Source of the DNA: Rhizobacter sp.
GTDB lineage: Bacteria > Pseudomonadota > Gammaproteobacteria > Burkholderiales > Burkholderiaceae_C
NCBI GenBank assembly: GCA_019635355.1
Contig: JAHBZQ010000001.1
Span: 3,596,001 to 3,660,000, forward strand
Direction of reading: 5' to 3'
Length of the DNA stretch: 64,000 bases
A model generated the notes under the pieces. It was not told the origin of the DNA. It saw nothing but the letters and a program-made list of their open reading frames with translations, and did not search any database. The stretch's first letter is position 1, and every line of letters begins with the position of its first letter. Of the stretch, positions 24,528 through 33,242 are shown in pieces. Position numbers and translations under genes: made by a program.

Positions 24528-24545
24528 CTTTCTCGGGTTGTATTG

Positions 24546-26669
24546 ATGCTGGACTCACTCCACCTCGGCTGGGGCGCACGACGCGTTCCGATGATCCTGC
24601 AGACCGAGGCCGCTGAATGCGGCCTCGCTTGCTTGGCGATGGTCGCGTCGCAGCTGGGGCTGCGTACCGATCTGCCCACGCTGCGCAAGCGCTTCTCGCT
24701 CTCGCTCAAGGGCGCGACGATGGCCGATCTCGTGCGCATGGCCGGGCGCATGCAGCTGAGCCCGCGGCCGCTGCGGGCTGAGATGGAGCACTTGCCGCAG
24801 CTGGCCTTGCCCTGCGTGCTGCACTGGGACCTCAATCACTTCGTCGTGCTGACCGAACTGCGCGGCGACGTGGCGGTGATCCACGACCCGGCGCGCGGCG
24901 TGCGCCGCCTGCGCCTGTCGGAGGTGAGCCAGCATTTCACCGGCATCGTGCTGGAGCTGTCGCCCGCGCCCGACTTCAAGCCCAAGGAAGAGAAGCAGTC
25001 GATCAGCATGCGGCAGATGATGGGCCGCGTGTCGGGCTTGCGCCGCTCGCTGGGCCAGATCTTCGTGCTGGCGCTGGCGCTCGAAGCCTTCATGCTGCTG
25101 TCGCCTTTCTTCATGCAGTGGGTGGTCGACGGTGTGCTGGTGAGCGCCGACCGCGACCTGCTGCTCACGCTGGGCCTGGGCTTCGGCCTGCTGGTGCTGC
25201 TGCAGGTGGCCACCGGCGCCATCCGCTCGTGGGCGGTGCTCTACCTCTCGTCGACGCTCAACCTGCAATGGCTGGGCAATGTGTTCGCGCACCTGATGCG
25301 CCTGCCGGTGAGCTGGTTCGAGAAGCGCCACACCGGCGACATCATGTCGCGCTTCGGGGCCATCCAGAAGATGCAGGAGACGCTGACCACGAGCTTCATC
25401 GAAGCCGTGCTCGATGGCCTCTTGGTGGTGCTGACGTTTGCGGTGATGTGCATCTACAGCGTGACGCTCGCGGCCATCGCCGCCGGTAGCGTGGCGATCT
25501 ACGCGCTCTTGCGCTGGGCCTTCTTCCGGCCGCTGCGCGAAGCGACCGAAGAGGAGATCGTGCACACCGCCAAGCGCTCGACGCACTTCCTCGAATCGCT
25601 GCGCGGTGTGCAAAGCATCAAGCTCTACAACCGCCAGGAAGACCGCCACGCCGAGTTCATGAACAAGGTGGTCGATGCGATGAACGCCAACATCGCCACG
25701 CGCAAGCTCGACCTGCTGTTCGGCGTGCTGCACAAGCTGGTGTTCGGGCTGGAGCGCATCGCCGTCATCTGGGTCGGCGCGCTCTTGGTGATGGACCACC
25801 GCTTCTCGGTTGGCATGTTGTTCGCCTTCTTCGCCTACCGCGAGACCTTCTCCACGCGGGTGAGCGGCCTGATCGACAAGGTGGTCGAGCTCAAGATGCT
25901 GAAGCTCGAAGGCGAGCGCCTGGCCGACATCGTGCTCACCGCGCCCGAGGCCGAGCCCGATGTGCCGGCGCGCGAGCGCGATGAGCAACCCGCACGGCTG
26001 GAGCTGCGCAACGTCAGCTTCCGCTATTCCGACAACGAGCCCGAGGTGTTGAAGGACGTGAGCTTCACCATCGAGCCGGGCGAGTCGGTGGCGATCTCGG
26101 GGCCTTCGGGCTGCGGCAAGACCACGCTGCTCAAGATCCTGCTCGGCATCCACGAGCCGCAATCGGGCGAGGTGCTGGTGGGCGGCGTGCCGCTGCGGCA
26201 GCTCGGCCTGCGCAGCTTCCGCGACAGGGTGGGCACGGTGATGCAGGAAGACCAGCTCTTCGCAGGCAGCATCACCGACAACATCAGCTTCTTCGATGCC
26301 CACGCCGACCCGGCGTGGGTGGCCCAGTGCGCGCGGCTCGCGGCCGTGCACGACGAGATCGAAGCCATGCCCATGGGCTTTCACACGCTCATCGGTGACA
26401 TGGGGGCCAGCATCTCCGGCGGGCAGAAACAGCGCATCCTGCTGGCCCGCGCGCTCTACAAGCGACCCCAGATCCTCTTCCTCGACGAAGCGACCAGTGC
26501 GCTCGACGTGGACCGCGAACGCCTGGTCAACCAGGCGGTGCGCCAGCTCGACCTCACGCGCGTGATCGTGGCGCACCGGCCCGAGACCATCGCCTCGGCG
26601 TCACGCGTGATCGTGCTGAAGGATGGGCATGTGGCTCAAGAGCTTCGCACCGTGGGTGCGGGGCGCTAA
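24546..26669 (+). CDS. Peptidase C39-containing ABC exporter (PCAT, CvaB-like)
   Basis: A 707-residue three-domain exporter. The N-terminal C39 peptidase (1-150) has QTEAAECGLACLAM with Cys25, His98 in DLNHFVVL and Asp114 in VIHDPARG, a complete catalytic set. Six membrane helices follow (about 165-440). The ATPase domain has SGPSGCGKTTLL (Lys525), the signature ISGGQKQRILLARAL, Walker B ILFLDEATSALD and VIVAHR. The family cuts double-glycine leaders and exports the core. ATG at 24546 was preferred to a TTG one codon earlier. This is the maturation and export enzyme for the 47-residue peptide. Confidence 0.94.
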   Translation: MLDSLHLGWGARRVPMILQTEAAECGLACLAMVASQLGLRTDLPTLRKRFSLSLKGATMADLVRMAGRMQLSPRPLRAEMEHLPQLALPCVLHWDLNHFVVLTELRGDVAVIHDPARGVRRLRLSEVSQHFTGIVLELSPAPDFKPKEEKQSISMRQMMGRVSGLRRSLGQIFVLALALEAFMLLSPFFMQWVVDGVLVSADRDLLLTLGLGFGLLVLLQVATGAIRSWAVLYLSSTLNLQWLGNVFAHLMRLPVSWFEKRHTGDIMSRFGAIQKMQETLTTSFIEAVLDGLLVVLTFAVMCIYSVTLAAIAAGSVAIYALLRWAFFRPLREATEEEIVHTAKRSTHFLESLRGVQSIKLYNRQEDRHAEFMNKVVDAMNANIATRKLDLLFGVLHKLVFGLERIAVIWVGALLVMDHRFSVGMLFAFFAYRETFSTRVSGLIDKVVELKMLKLEGERLADIVLTAPEAEPDVPARERDEQPARLELRNVSFRYSDNEPEVLKDVSFTIEPGESVAISGPSGCGKTTLLKILLGIHEPQSGEVLVGGVPLRQLGLRSFRDRVGTVMQEDQLFAGSITDNISFFDAHADPAWVAQCARLAAVHDEIEAMPMGFHTLIGDMGASISGGQKQRILLARALYKRPQILFLDEATSALDVDRERLVNQAVRQLDLTRVIVAHRPETIASASRVIVLKDGHVAQELRTVGAGR

Positions 26670-26684
26670 CCCGTTTCACTGCCG

Positions 26685-27956
26685 ATGCACCTGTCTCTCT
26701 CACCGGGGAGTGAGCCCAACCCTCATGCGCTGGCGGCGCTGACGCATGCGGCCGAGAGCCACGCGATCGTGGCGTGCCAGGACATCGTCGACAGCCGCGG
26801 CGTGAAGCTGTGGGCGCGTGGGCAGCCGGTGTCGGCCGCCTTGCAGCAGCGCCTGCTGGAGCGGCGGCTCAAGCAGCCGGTCGAAGCCTGCCTGCTGGCG
26901 GAAGACGGCGTCACGCCGTTCACGCTGATGCATGACCTGCAGGTGCTGCTCGAGTCGCAACACCCGCTGGCACCGGCACTGCGTGCGCACGGGCGCGAGC
27001 TGGTGGCGCAGCTGAAGCAGATGCCGCTGCACGCGGTGGCGCAGCTGCTGCTGACCACCGCCGCCGCCTCACGCCCGCAAGCCCTCGCGCATGCGGTCAC
27101 CGGCATGGCGCTCGCGGGCGCGATGACGGCGAGCCGCCAGGCGTCGTCGCTCGAGATTCGCTTGGCCATGCTGGGCGGGCTGCTGCACGACATCGGCGAG
27201 GTCTACATCAACCCCGCCTTCCTCGACTACACGCAGGCGCTCGACCTGCTTGGCCACAAGCACCTGGTGGTGCACCCGCGCGTGGCGCAGATGCTGCTGA
27301 CCGGCCTGACCGACTACCCCAAGGCGCTGGGGCAGGGCATCGCCGAGCACCACGAGCGGCTCGACCGCTCGGGCTACCCGGCGCGGCTGGGGCCCGATGG
27401 TTTGTCGACGCTCGGGCGGGTGCTGTCGGTGGTGGAGCTCACGCTCGGCAGCATCAACGACGCGCATGCACCCTTGACCCGTGCAAGCTTCGCGTTACGC
27501 GTGGTGCCGGGTGAGTTCGACCCGACCTGGTCGGCCTTCGTTTGCGAAGCGGCCCATGAGGCGGCGGAAGATTTCGCCCTCGACCAGCAGCCCGAGGCAG
27601 CCACGCTCGCCGCGCAGCTGGCCGAGATCGACCAGCAGATGGCCGCGGCCCACCAGCTGGCGAAGGAGCTGAACGAGCAGCGCCGCACCTCGCAGATCAC
27701 CGAGGTGGTGGCCGATGCGCTGCACCGGCTGGAGCGGCTGCGCGTGGCGTGGAATGCGCTCGGGCTGTGGGGCGAAGAGGCGGTGACGGCCGGCATGGCG
27801 CCGCTCGAGCGGCTCGAGCTGGTGCTCGCCGAGAGCGAGCTGCGCCAGCGGCTGCGGGCGTTTCACCGCGAGTGTTTGTTGCTGAGCGAGGGGCTGACCG
27901 AGGCCGAGAAATTCCGGCTGTCGCCACTGTGGCAAGGGCTGTTGGAGCCGATGTGA
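26685..27956 (+). CDS. HD-GYP domain protein with altered motifs
   Basis: A 423-residue protein. An N-terminal region of about 100 residues is followed by an HD-GYP domain: LLHDIGEVYINPAFL (His168-Asp169), VHPRVA and EHHERLDRSGYP (His222-His223). HD-GYP proteins degrade cyclic di-GMP. Here HDIGK is HDIGE, the usual DGSGYP is DRSGYP and the later metal Asp (VVD) is Glu (VVE). The histidines remain, so activity may be changed rather than lost. A coiled coil (about 300-345) follows. The gene starts 15 bases after the exporter, so it seems to be the last gene of the peptide operon. Confidence 0.82.
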   Translation: MHLSLSPGSEPNPHALAALTHAAESHAIVACQDIVDSRGVKLWARGQPVSAALQQRLLERRLKQPVEACLLAEDGVTPFTLMHDLQVLLESQHPLAPALRAHGRELVAQLKQMPLHAVAQLLLTTAAASRPQALAHAVTGMALAGAMTASRQASSLEIRLAMLGGLLHDIGEVYINPAFLDYTQALDLLGHKHLVVHPRVAQMLLTGLTDYPKALGQGIAEHHERLDRSGYPARLGPDGLSTLGRVLSVVELTLGSINDAHAPLTRASFALRVVPGEFDPTWSAFVCEAAHEAAEDFALDQQPEAATLAAQLAEIDQQMAAAHQLAKELNEQRRTSQITEVVADALHRLERLRVAWNALGLWGEEAVTAGMAPLERLELVLAESELRQRLRAFHRECLLLSEGLTEAEKFRLSPLWQGLLEPM

Positions 27957-27968
27957 TGCGCCCGTGGG

Positions 27969-28235
27969 TCAGGGCGCGGTGATCTGCTCCACGTGGCCCA
28001 GCCAGCGCATCGCCTGCTCGCGGTTGTCGCCGCACATTTCGGCGGAGGGTTGCAGCGAGCTGCACACGGCGGGGCGATCGGGGTGGCCGAAGATCGCGCA
28101 GGCGTTGTCGGCCGTGAGGTGCAGGCAGCGCACGCCCGCCGGCTTGCTGATGCCGTTGACGAGCGGCATGCCGGGGATGGGCGACGAGATCGAGGGTGCG
28201 ATGCAGCAGGCGCCGCAGCCGGGTCGGCAGTTCAT
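27969..28235 (-). CDS. YkgJ-type cysteine-cluster protein
   Basis: An 88-residue protein with the zinc- or iron-cluster pattern of the YkgJ family: MNCRPGCGACCIAPSISS, then GVRCLHLTADNACAIFGHPDRPAVCSSL. At least eight cysteines are conserved in spacing. The short type is common in Burkholderiales. The function is unknown, but the metal cluster is well supported. It converges with the HD-GYP gene, 12 bases between stops, and is divergent from mnmG. Confidence 0.85.
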   Translation of the reverse strand: MNCRPGCGACCIAPSISSPIPGMPLVNGISKPAGVRCLHLTADNACAIFGHPDRPAVCSSLQPSAEMCGDNREQAMRWLGHVEQITAP

Positions 28236-28393
28236 GCGCCGATTATTTGACGGGGCGTTGGCCGGTGGAGCAGGTCTTGGTGTGCTGCCCGTGACGCCCA
28301 GGGCCGGCCCACCTAAAATTCACGCCCTGCCTGCACGGGCGTGTTCCGGAGCTGACTGAACACTGCGCCCCGTGCCCCTCTCCCGGAGCCCCC

Positions 28394-30358
28394 ATGTTGT
28401 ATCCCCATGAATTCGACGTGATCGTCGTCGGCGGCGGCCATGCCGGCACCGAAGCTGCGCTGGCCGCGGCGCGCATGGGCGTGAGCACGCTGCTGCTCAC
28501 CCACAACATCGAGACGCTCGGGCAGATGAGCTGCAACCCGTCGATCGGCGGCATCGGCAAGGGCCACCTGGTGAAGGAGGTCGACGCGCTGGGCGGGGCG
28601 ATGGCTGCGGCCACCGACGAATCGGGCATCCAGTTCCGCATCCTCAACGGCTCCAAGGGGCCGGCGGTGCGCGCGACCCGGGCCCAGGCGGACCGCATCC
28701 TCTACAAGGCGGCGATCCGTCGCCGGCTGGAGAACCAGCCAAACCTCACGCTCTTCCAGCAGGCGGTCGACGACCTGATGGTCGAGGGTGACAGGGTGGT
28801 GGGGGCTGTCACGCAAGTTGGCATTCGCTTCCGGGCCAAGGCCGTGGTGCTGACGGCGGGGACCTTCCTCGACGGCAAGATCCACGTCGGCCTGCAGAAC
28901 CATGCGGGCGGCCGGGCGGGGGACCCGCCGGCGGTATCGCTCTCGGCACGGTTGAAGGAGCTGAAGCTGCCGCAAGGGCGCCTCAAGACCGGCACCCCGC
29001 CGCGGCTCGACGGGCGCACCATCGATTTCTCGGTGCTGACCGAGCAACCCGGCGACCTGGACCCGGTGCCGGTGTTCAGCTTCATGGGGCATGTCTCGCA
29101 GCACCCGCAGCAGGTGCCGTGCTGGATCACCCACACCAACGAGCGCACGCACGAGATCATCCGCTCCGGCTTCGACCGCAGCCCGATGTTCACCGGTGTG
29201 ATCGAAGGGGTGGGGCCGCGCTACTGCCCGAGCATCGAAGACAAGGTGAATCGGTTCGCCGACAAGGATTCACACCAGATCTTCCTGGAGCCCGAGGGCC
29301 TGACGACGCACGAGTTCTACCCCAACGGCATCAGCACCAGCCTGCCGTTCGACGTGCAGCTGGCGGCCGTGCGCTCGATGCGTGGCCTGGAAAACGCCCA
29401 CATCCTGCGGCCCGGCTACGCCATCGAGTACGACTACTTCGACCCACGCGGGCTGAAGGCGAGCTTCGAGACCAAGGTGATCCAGGGTCTGTTCTTCGCC
29501 GGGCAGATCAACGGCACCACCGGCTATGAAGAGGCTGCCGCCCAAGGCCTGTTCGCCGGCATCAATGCCGCGCGGCAGGTGCAGGGCCGCGAGGCCTGGA
29601 CGCCGCGCCGCGACCAGGCCTACCTCGGCGTGCTGGTCGATGACCTCATCACCAAGGGCGTGACCGAGCCGTATCGCATGTTCACCAGCCGCGCCGAGTT
29701 CCGGCTGCAGCTTCGAGAAGACAACGCCGACCTGCGGCTGACCGAGATCGGCCGCGAGCTGGGCTTGGTCGACGACGAACGCTGGGCGGCCTTTAACCGC
29801 AAGCGCGACGCCATCGCCCGCGAGACCGAGCGCCTGCGCTCGACCTGGATCCACCCCGGCTCCTTGCCGGTGGACGCCGCCGAGCGCCTGCTCGGCAAGG
29901 CCATCGAGCGCGAGTACAACCTGGCCGACCTGTTGCGCCGGCCGGGGGTCGACTTCGACGCGGTGGCCGAAGTGGCGGCCGTGGCGAAACCTGAGGCCGG
30001 TGTTTCACGTGAAACACTGCGCCAGGAATTCGGGGATGAGCTGGCCGATGCGGTGGTCGAGCAGGCCGAGATCAGCATCAAGTACGCCGGCTACATCGAC
30101 AAGCAGAACGAGGAAGTGGAGCGCGCCGCCCACTACGAGGGCCTGCGCCTGCCGGCCGAGCTGGATTACGCCCAGGTCACCGCCATCAGTTTCGAGGCAC
30201 GCCAGAAGCTGGCGCTGCACCGGCCCGAAACGCTGGGCCAGGCCTCGCGCATCTCGGGCATCACGCCTGCGACGATTTCGCTCCTGCTGATCCACCTGAA
30301 GAAGGGCCGATTCAAGGGGTTTGCGGCCAACGAAGCGTCGGGCCGCAATGCCGCTTGA
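28394..30358 (+). CDS. mnmG: tRNA uridine-5-carboxymethylaminomethyl modification enzyme
   Basis: A 654-residue FAD protein that works with MnmE to modify the wobble uridine of certain tRNAs (cmnm5U34). The N-terminal FAD motif is VIVVGGGHAGTEAALAAAR (residues 8-26), with MSCNPSIGGIGKGHLVKEVDALGG and the GIDA signature GTFLDGKIHVGL after it. The C-terminal helical part ends KKGRFKGFA. Length is normal. The coding sequence contains an exact parS site (30001-30016, encoding VSRET). The rsmG start lies 11 bases inside the mnmG end, a classic origin-region pair. Confidence 0.97.
   Translation: MLYPHEFDVIVVGGGHAGTEAALAAARMGVSTLLLTHNIETLGQMSCNPSIGGIGKGHLVKEVDALGGAMAAATDESGIQFRILNGSKGPAVRATRAQADRILYKAAIRRRLENQPNLTLFQQAVDDLMVEGDRVVGAVTQVGIRFRAKAVVLTAGTFLDGKIHVGLQNHAGGRAGDPPAVSLSARLKELKLPQGRLKTGTPPRLDGRTIDFSVLTEQPGDLDPVPVFSFMGHVSQHPQQVPCWITHTNERTHEIIRSGFDRSPMFTGVIEGVGPRYCPSIEDKVNRFADKDSHQIFLEPEGLTTHEFYPNGISTSLPFDVQLAAVRSMRGLENAHILRPGYAIEYDYFDPRGLKASFETKVIQGLFFAGQINGTTGYEEAAAQGLFAGINAARQVQGREAWTPRRDQAYLGVLVDDLITKGVTEPYRMFTSRAEFRLQLREDNADLRLTEIGRELGLVDDERWAAFNRKRDAIARETERLRSTWIHPGSLPVDAAERLLGKAIEREYNLADLLRRPGVDFDAVAEVAAVAKPEAGVSRETLRQEFGDELADAVVEQAEISIKYAGYIDKQNEEVERAAHYEGLRLPAELDYAQVTAISFEARQKLALHRPETLGQASRISGITPATISLLLIHLKKGRFKGFAANEASGRNAA
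30001..30016. promoter_or_regulatory. parS site (exact) inside mnmG
   Basis: TGTTTCACGTGAAACA is identical to the bacterial consensus ParB-binding palindrome. It lies 4.8 kb upstream of parB on the same strand. Confidence 0.95.
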
Positions 30359-31016
30359 GCCGTCCATCGAATCCTTGCGCGACGTGCTCCTGAAGGGGGC
30401 CAAGGCCCTGGGGCTGTCGCTGAGCGACGCCCAGTGCACCGCGCTGCTCGGCTACGTCAGCCTGATGCAGAAGTGGAACGGGGTCTACAACCTGACCGCC
30501 TTGCGCCGGCCGGCCGAGATGGTGACGCACCACCTGCTGGACAGCCTGGCCGTGCTGCCCGCCTTGCGGCGACACCTGGCGGGCAAGCCGGCGCGCGTGC
30601 TGGACGTGGGCAGCGGCGGTGGTTTGCCCGGGGTGGTGCTCGCCATCCTGGAGCCGAAGCTCGAAGTGACCTGTGTCGACACCGTCGGCAAGAAGGCCAT
30701 CTTCGTGCGTCAGGTCGGGGTGGAGCTGAAGCTGCCCAACCTCTTCGCCGTGCACGCCCGGGTGGAAAACCTGCGCCTGCCCCCGTTCGACGTGATCACC
30801 TCCCGGGCCTTTGCCTCGCTGGCCGACTTCACCCGTCTCACCCGGCATCTGGCCGGCGAGCGGACGGCATGGATGGCGATGAAGGGCAAACAACCCGACG
30901 AGGAGGTCGCCGCGCTGGCGGCAGACTGGTCGGTGTTTCACGTGGAACAACTGGCAGTGCCAGGCCTGGATGCCGAACGGTGCCTGGTCTGGATCCGCAA
31001 ATCCCCCTCGGCGTGA
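30348..31016 (+). CDS. rsmG: 16S rRNA (guanine-527-N7)-methyltransferase
   Basis: A 222-residue SAM-dependent methyltransferase (GidB). Motifs are LMQKWNGVYNLTALRRPAEMVTHHLLDSLAVLP, the SAM-binding VLDVGSGGGLPGVVLAI, CVDTVGKKAIFVRQV and the active-site DVITSRAFASLADF. It methylates G527 of 16S rRNA, and loss gives low-level streptomycin resistance in known bacteria. The ATG at 30348 overlaps the mnmG stop by 11 bases. A one-mismatch parS (30934-30949, encoding VFHVEQ) lies near its 3' end. Confidence 0.96.
   Translation: MPLEPSIESLRDVLLKGAKALGLSLSDAQCTALLGYVSLMQKWNGVYNLTALRRPAEMVTHHLLDSLAVLPALRRHLAGKPARVLDVGSGGGLPGVVLAILEPKLEVTCVDTVGKKAIFVRQVGVELKLPNLFAVHARVENLRLPPFDVITSRAFASLADFTRLTRHLAGERTAWMAMKGKQPDEEVAALAADWSVFHVEQLAVPGLDAERCLVWIRKSPSA
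30934..30949. promoter_or_regulatory. parS-like site (one mismatch) inside rsmG
   Basis: TGTTTCACGTGGAACA differs from the consensus at one base (A to G in the right arm). It is 918 bases from the exact site and lies before parA. Confidence 0.85.
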
Positions 31017-31023
31017 GGCGCAC

Positions 31024-31641
31024 ATGACGGTCTTTGGGATCTCCGACTTCGGCACCTATTGCCTTTCGATCCTGGTGTTCCTGGCCCTGCCGGGGCCGGG
31101 CACGTTTGCGCTGCTGACGTCGACCGCCAAAGGCGGCTTCCGCGCCGGGGCCGCGGCGACGCTGGGCCTGATCGTGGGCGACCAGGTGCTGCTGTGGGCC
31201 GCGGTGGCCGGGGTGGCGGCCTTGCTGGCGGCGCACCCGCTGGTGTTCCAGGCGATCCAGTACGCCGGGGCGGCCTACCTGGCGTGGATCGGGCTGAAGC
31301 TGATCTTCGCGAAGGAGGGTGGGGCGTCGCCCATCCACATCGAGCCGCGCCGCTACCTGCGCCAGGCCTTTCTCATCACCTTGCTGAACCCCAAGGCCAT
31401 CGTCTTCTACATGGCCTTCTTCCCGCTCTTCATCAACCCGGCCACGCACCAGGGTGGGGTCACGTTTGCAGCGATGGCCGTGACGATTGCGCTGATCACG
31501 CTGGTCTACTGCCTCACGCTGTGTGCCTTTGCCGGGCTGGTGACGCAACAGGTGAAGGCGCACAAGCGGCTGGCCAAGGCGCTCGAGCGCATCGCCGGCG
31601 TGTTCCTCGTCGGCTTCGGCATCCGTCTTGCGGCGCCCTGA
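31024..31641 (+). CDS. LysE/RhtB family amino-acid exporter
   Basis: A 205-residue membrane protein with six hydrophobic segments. The family N-terminus is YCLSILVFLALPGPGTFALLTSTAKGGFRAGAAATLG, and the central motif is FLITLLNPKAIVFYMAFFPLFI. RhtB-type proteins export amino acids such as homoserine, threonine or lysine, and the substrate here is not known. It sits between rsmG (8-base gap) and parA, so it is embedded in the chromosome-partition cluster and probably cotranscribed. Confidence 0.9.
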   Translation: MTVFGISDFGTYCLSILVFLALPGPGTFALLTSTAKGGFRAGAAATLGLIVGDQVLLWAAVAGVAALLAAHPLVFQAIQYAGAAYLAWIGLKLIFAKEGGASPIHIEPRRYLRQAFLITLLNPKAIVFYMAFFPLFINPATHQGGVTFAAMAVTIALITLVYCLTLCAFAGLVTQQVKAHKRLAKALERIAGVFLVGFGIRLAAP

Positions 31642-31673
31642 GTGCTCTTTCTTCCCCACCTCCCGGATCGGCC

Positions 31674-32444
31674 ATGACCCGAATCTTTTGTGTTGCCAAC
31701 CAGAAAGGCGGCGTCGGCAAGACGACCACCACCGTCAACCTCGCGGCCGGTCTCGCCCGGATCGGCCAGCGTGTGCTGGTGGTCGACCTCGACCCGCAGG
31801 GCAATGCGACGATGGGCTCGGGCGTGGACAAGCGGGCGCTCAAGCTCAGCGTCTACGACGTGCTGCTGGAGTCGGCCTCCATCGCCGAAGCCCGCCAGCG
31901 CAGCGAGAAGGTGGGCTATGACGTGCTGGGCGCCAACCGCGAGCTGGCCGGCGCCGAGGTCGAGCTGGTCGAGCTGGAGCGCCGCGACAAGCGCCTGAAA
32001 GCCGCCCTCGAAACCGTGCGCAACGACTACGACTTCGTGCTGATCGACTGCCCGCCCTCTTTGAGCCTGCTCACGCTGAACGGCCTGTGCAGCGCCCACG
32101 GCGTGATCGTGCCCATGCAATGCGAGTACTTCGCGCTCGAAGGGCTGAGCGACCTGGTCAACACCATCAAGCAGGTGCACGCGAACCTCAACCCCGACCT
32201 GCAGATCATCGGCCTGCTGCGGGTCATGTTCGACCCGCGCATCACGCTGCAGCAGCAGGTGAGCGAGCAGCTCAAGGCGCACTTCGGCGACAAGGTGTTC
32301 AACACCGTGATCCCGCGCAACGTGCGCCTGGCCGAGGCGCCGAGCTACGGCTTGCCCGGCGTGGTGTTCGACCCCGCCTCCAAGGGCGCGCAGTCGTTCA
32401 TCGAGTTCGCCGAAGAGATGGTCAAGCGCATCCAGACGCTCTGA
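31674..32444 (+). CDS. parA: Chromosome-partitioning ATPase ParA
   Basis: A 256-residue Walker-type ATPase of the chromosomal Soj/ParA group, short and without an N-terminal DNA-binding domain. It has the deviant Walker A KGGVGKTTTTVNLAAGLA (residues 11-28), VLVVDLDPQGNATMG, DFVLIDCPPSLSLLTLNGL, MQCEYFALEGLSDLVNTI and AEAPSYGLPGVVFDP. It moves ParB-parS complexes to segregate new origins. parB is 2.4 kb downstream, separated by three unrelated genes, so the pair is not contiguous as in most relatives. Confidence 0.97.
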   Translation: MTRIFCVANQKGGVGKTTTTVNLAAGLARIGQRVLVVDLDPQGNATMGSGVDKRALKLSVYDVLLESASIAEARQRSEKVGYDVLGANRELAGAEVELVELERRDKRLKAALETVRNDYDFVLIDCPPSLSLLTLNGLCSAHGVIVPMQCEYFALEGLSDLVNTIKQVHANLNPDLQIIGLLRVMFDPRITLQQQVSEQLKAHFGDKVFNTVIPRNVRLAEAPSYGLPGVVFDPASKGAQSFIEFAEEMVKRIQTL

Positions 32445-32459
32445 CGCCCCCGACGACCG

Positions 32460-33242
32460 ATGCAGCTGCCCGTCTCCGACCTCAACCCGCGCTTCGACAG
32501 CCAGCTGCTGTCGCGTGTGGAAGACGCCGGGCTCAACGCCAGTGCGCCGCCCCAGCAGCGCTGGGTCGATGGCTGGCTGGTGCGTTTCTCCGCCGGCAAG
32601 GCCAAGCGCGCGCGCTGCATCAACGCGGTGGCCGACGGCCGCCTGAGCGTCGCCAGCCGGCTGGCGCAGTGCGAGCAGGTGTTTGCCGAGGCGGGGCTGC
32701 CTCTGGTGGTGCGCATCACGCCCTTCACCCGCCCGACCCACCTCGACGACACCCTGGCCGAGATGGGCTTGCGCAGCATCGACGACACGCGGGTGATGGT
32801 GCTGGATCGGCTCGAGTCGCTCGCCACGCCGGATTGGCCGGCTGGCTGGTCCGCGCACAACATCGGCCTCGACCCGTTCGCCCAGCGGGTCGGCGCCTTG
32901 CGCGGCTCGCCCCTGTCGCAGCGACAGGCCCACGCCGAGCGGCTGCTGCATTCGCCGGTGCCGTTCACCGCCTTCGAGCTGAGGGAGCAGGGCGAGGTGC
33001 TCGCCTGCGGACAGTACGCGATGGAAGGCGACCTGGTCGGGCTCTACGACGTGTTCACGGCCGAAGACGCCCGAGGCCGCGGTTGCGCCAGCCGCCTGTG
33101 CCTGCACATGCTCGCGCACGCCCGCTCACGCGGGGCGCGGCATGCCTATCTGCAGGTCGAGCACGACAACCACGCCGCCCGCGCCATCTACCACCGGCTG
33201 GGTTTCTCAGACGGCTACGCGTACCACTATCGGGTCCGTTAG
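32460..33242 (+). CDS. GNAT family N-acetyltransferase
   Basis: A 260-residue protein. The C-terminal GNAT domain shows VGLYDVFTAEDARGRGCASRLCLHMLAHARSRGARHAYLQVEHDNHAARAIYHRLGFSDGYAYHYRV, with the acetyl-CoA loop RGRGCAS. The N-terminal half (RWVDGWLVRFSAGKAKRARCINAV) matches GNATs with a degenerate first copy. The acceptor is unknown. It starts 15 bases after parA. Its stop codon overlaps that of the convergent argC within TTAG. Confidence 0.88.
   Translation: MQLPVSDLNPRFDSQLLSRVEDAGLNASAPPQQRWVDGWLVRFSAGKAKRARCINAVADGRLSVASRLAQCEQVFAEAGLPLVVRITPFTRPTHLDDTLAEMGLRSIDDTRVMVLDRLESLATPDWPAGWSAHNIGLDPFAQRVGALRGSPLSQRQAHAERLLHSPVPFTAFELREQGEVLACGQYAMEGDLVGLYDVFTAEDARGRGCASRLCLHMLAHARSRGARHAYLQVEHDNHAARAIYHRLGFSDGYAYHYRVR

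Noticed and set aside
20632..27956. Acyl-homoserine-lactone synthase (luxI) expected near luxR genes
   Set aside because: No open frame in or around the locus shows LuxI-family features. The regulators are therefore treated as without a cognate synthase in this window.
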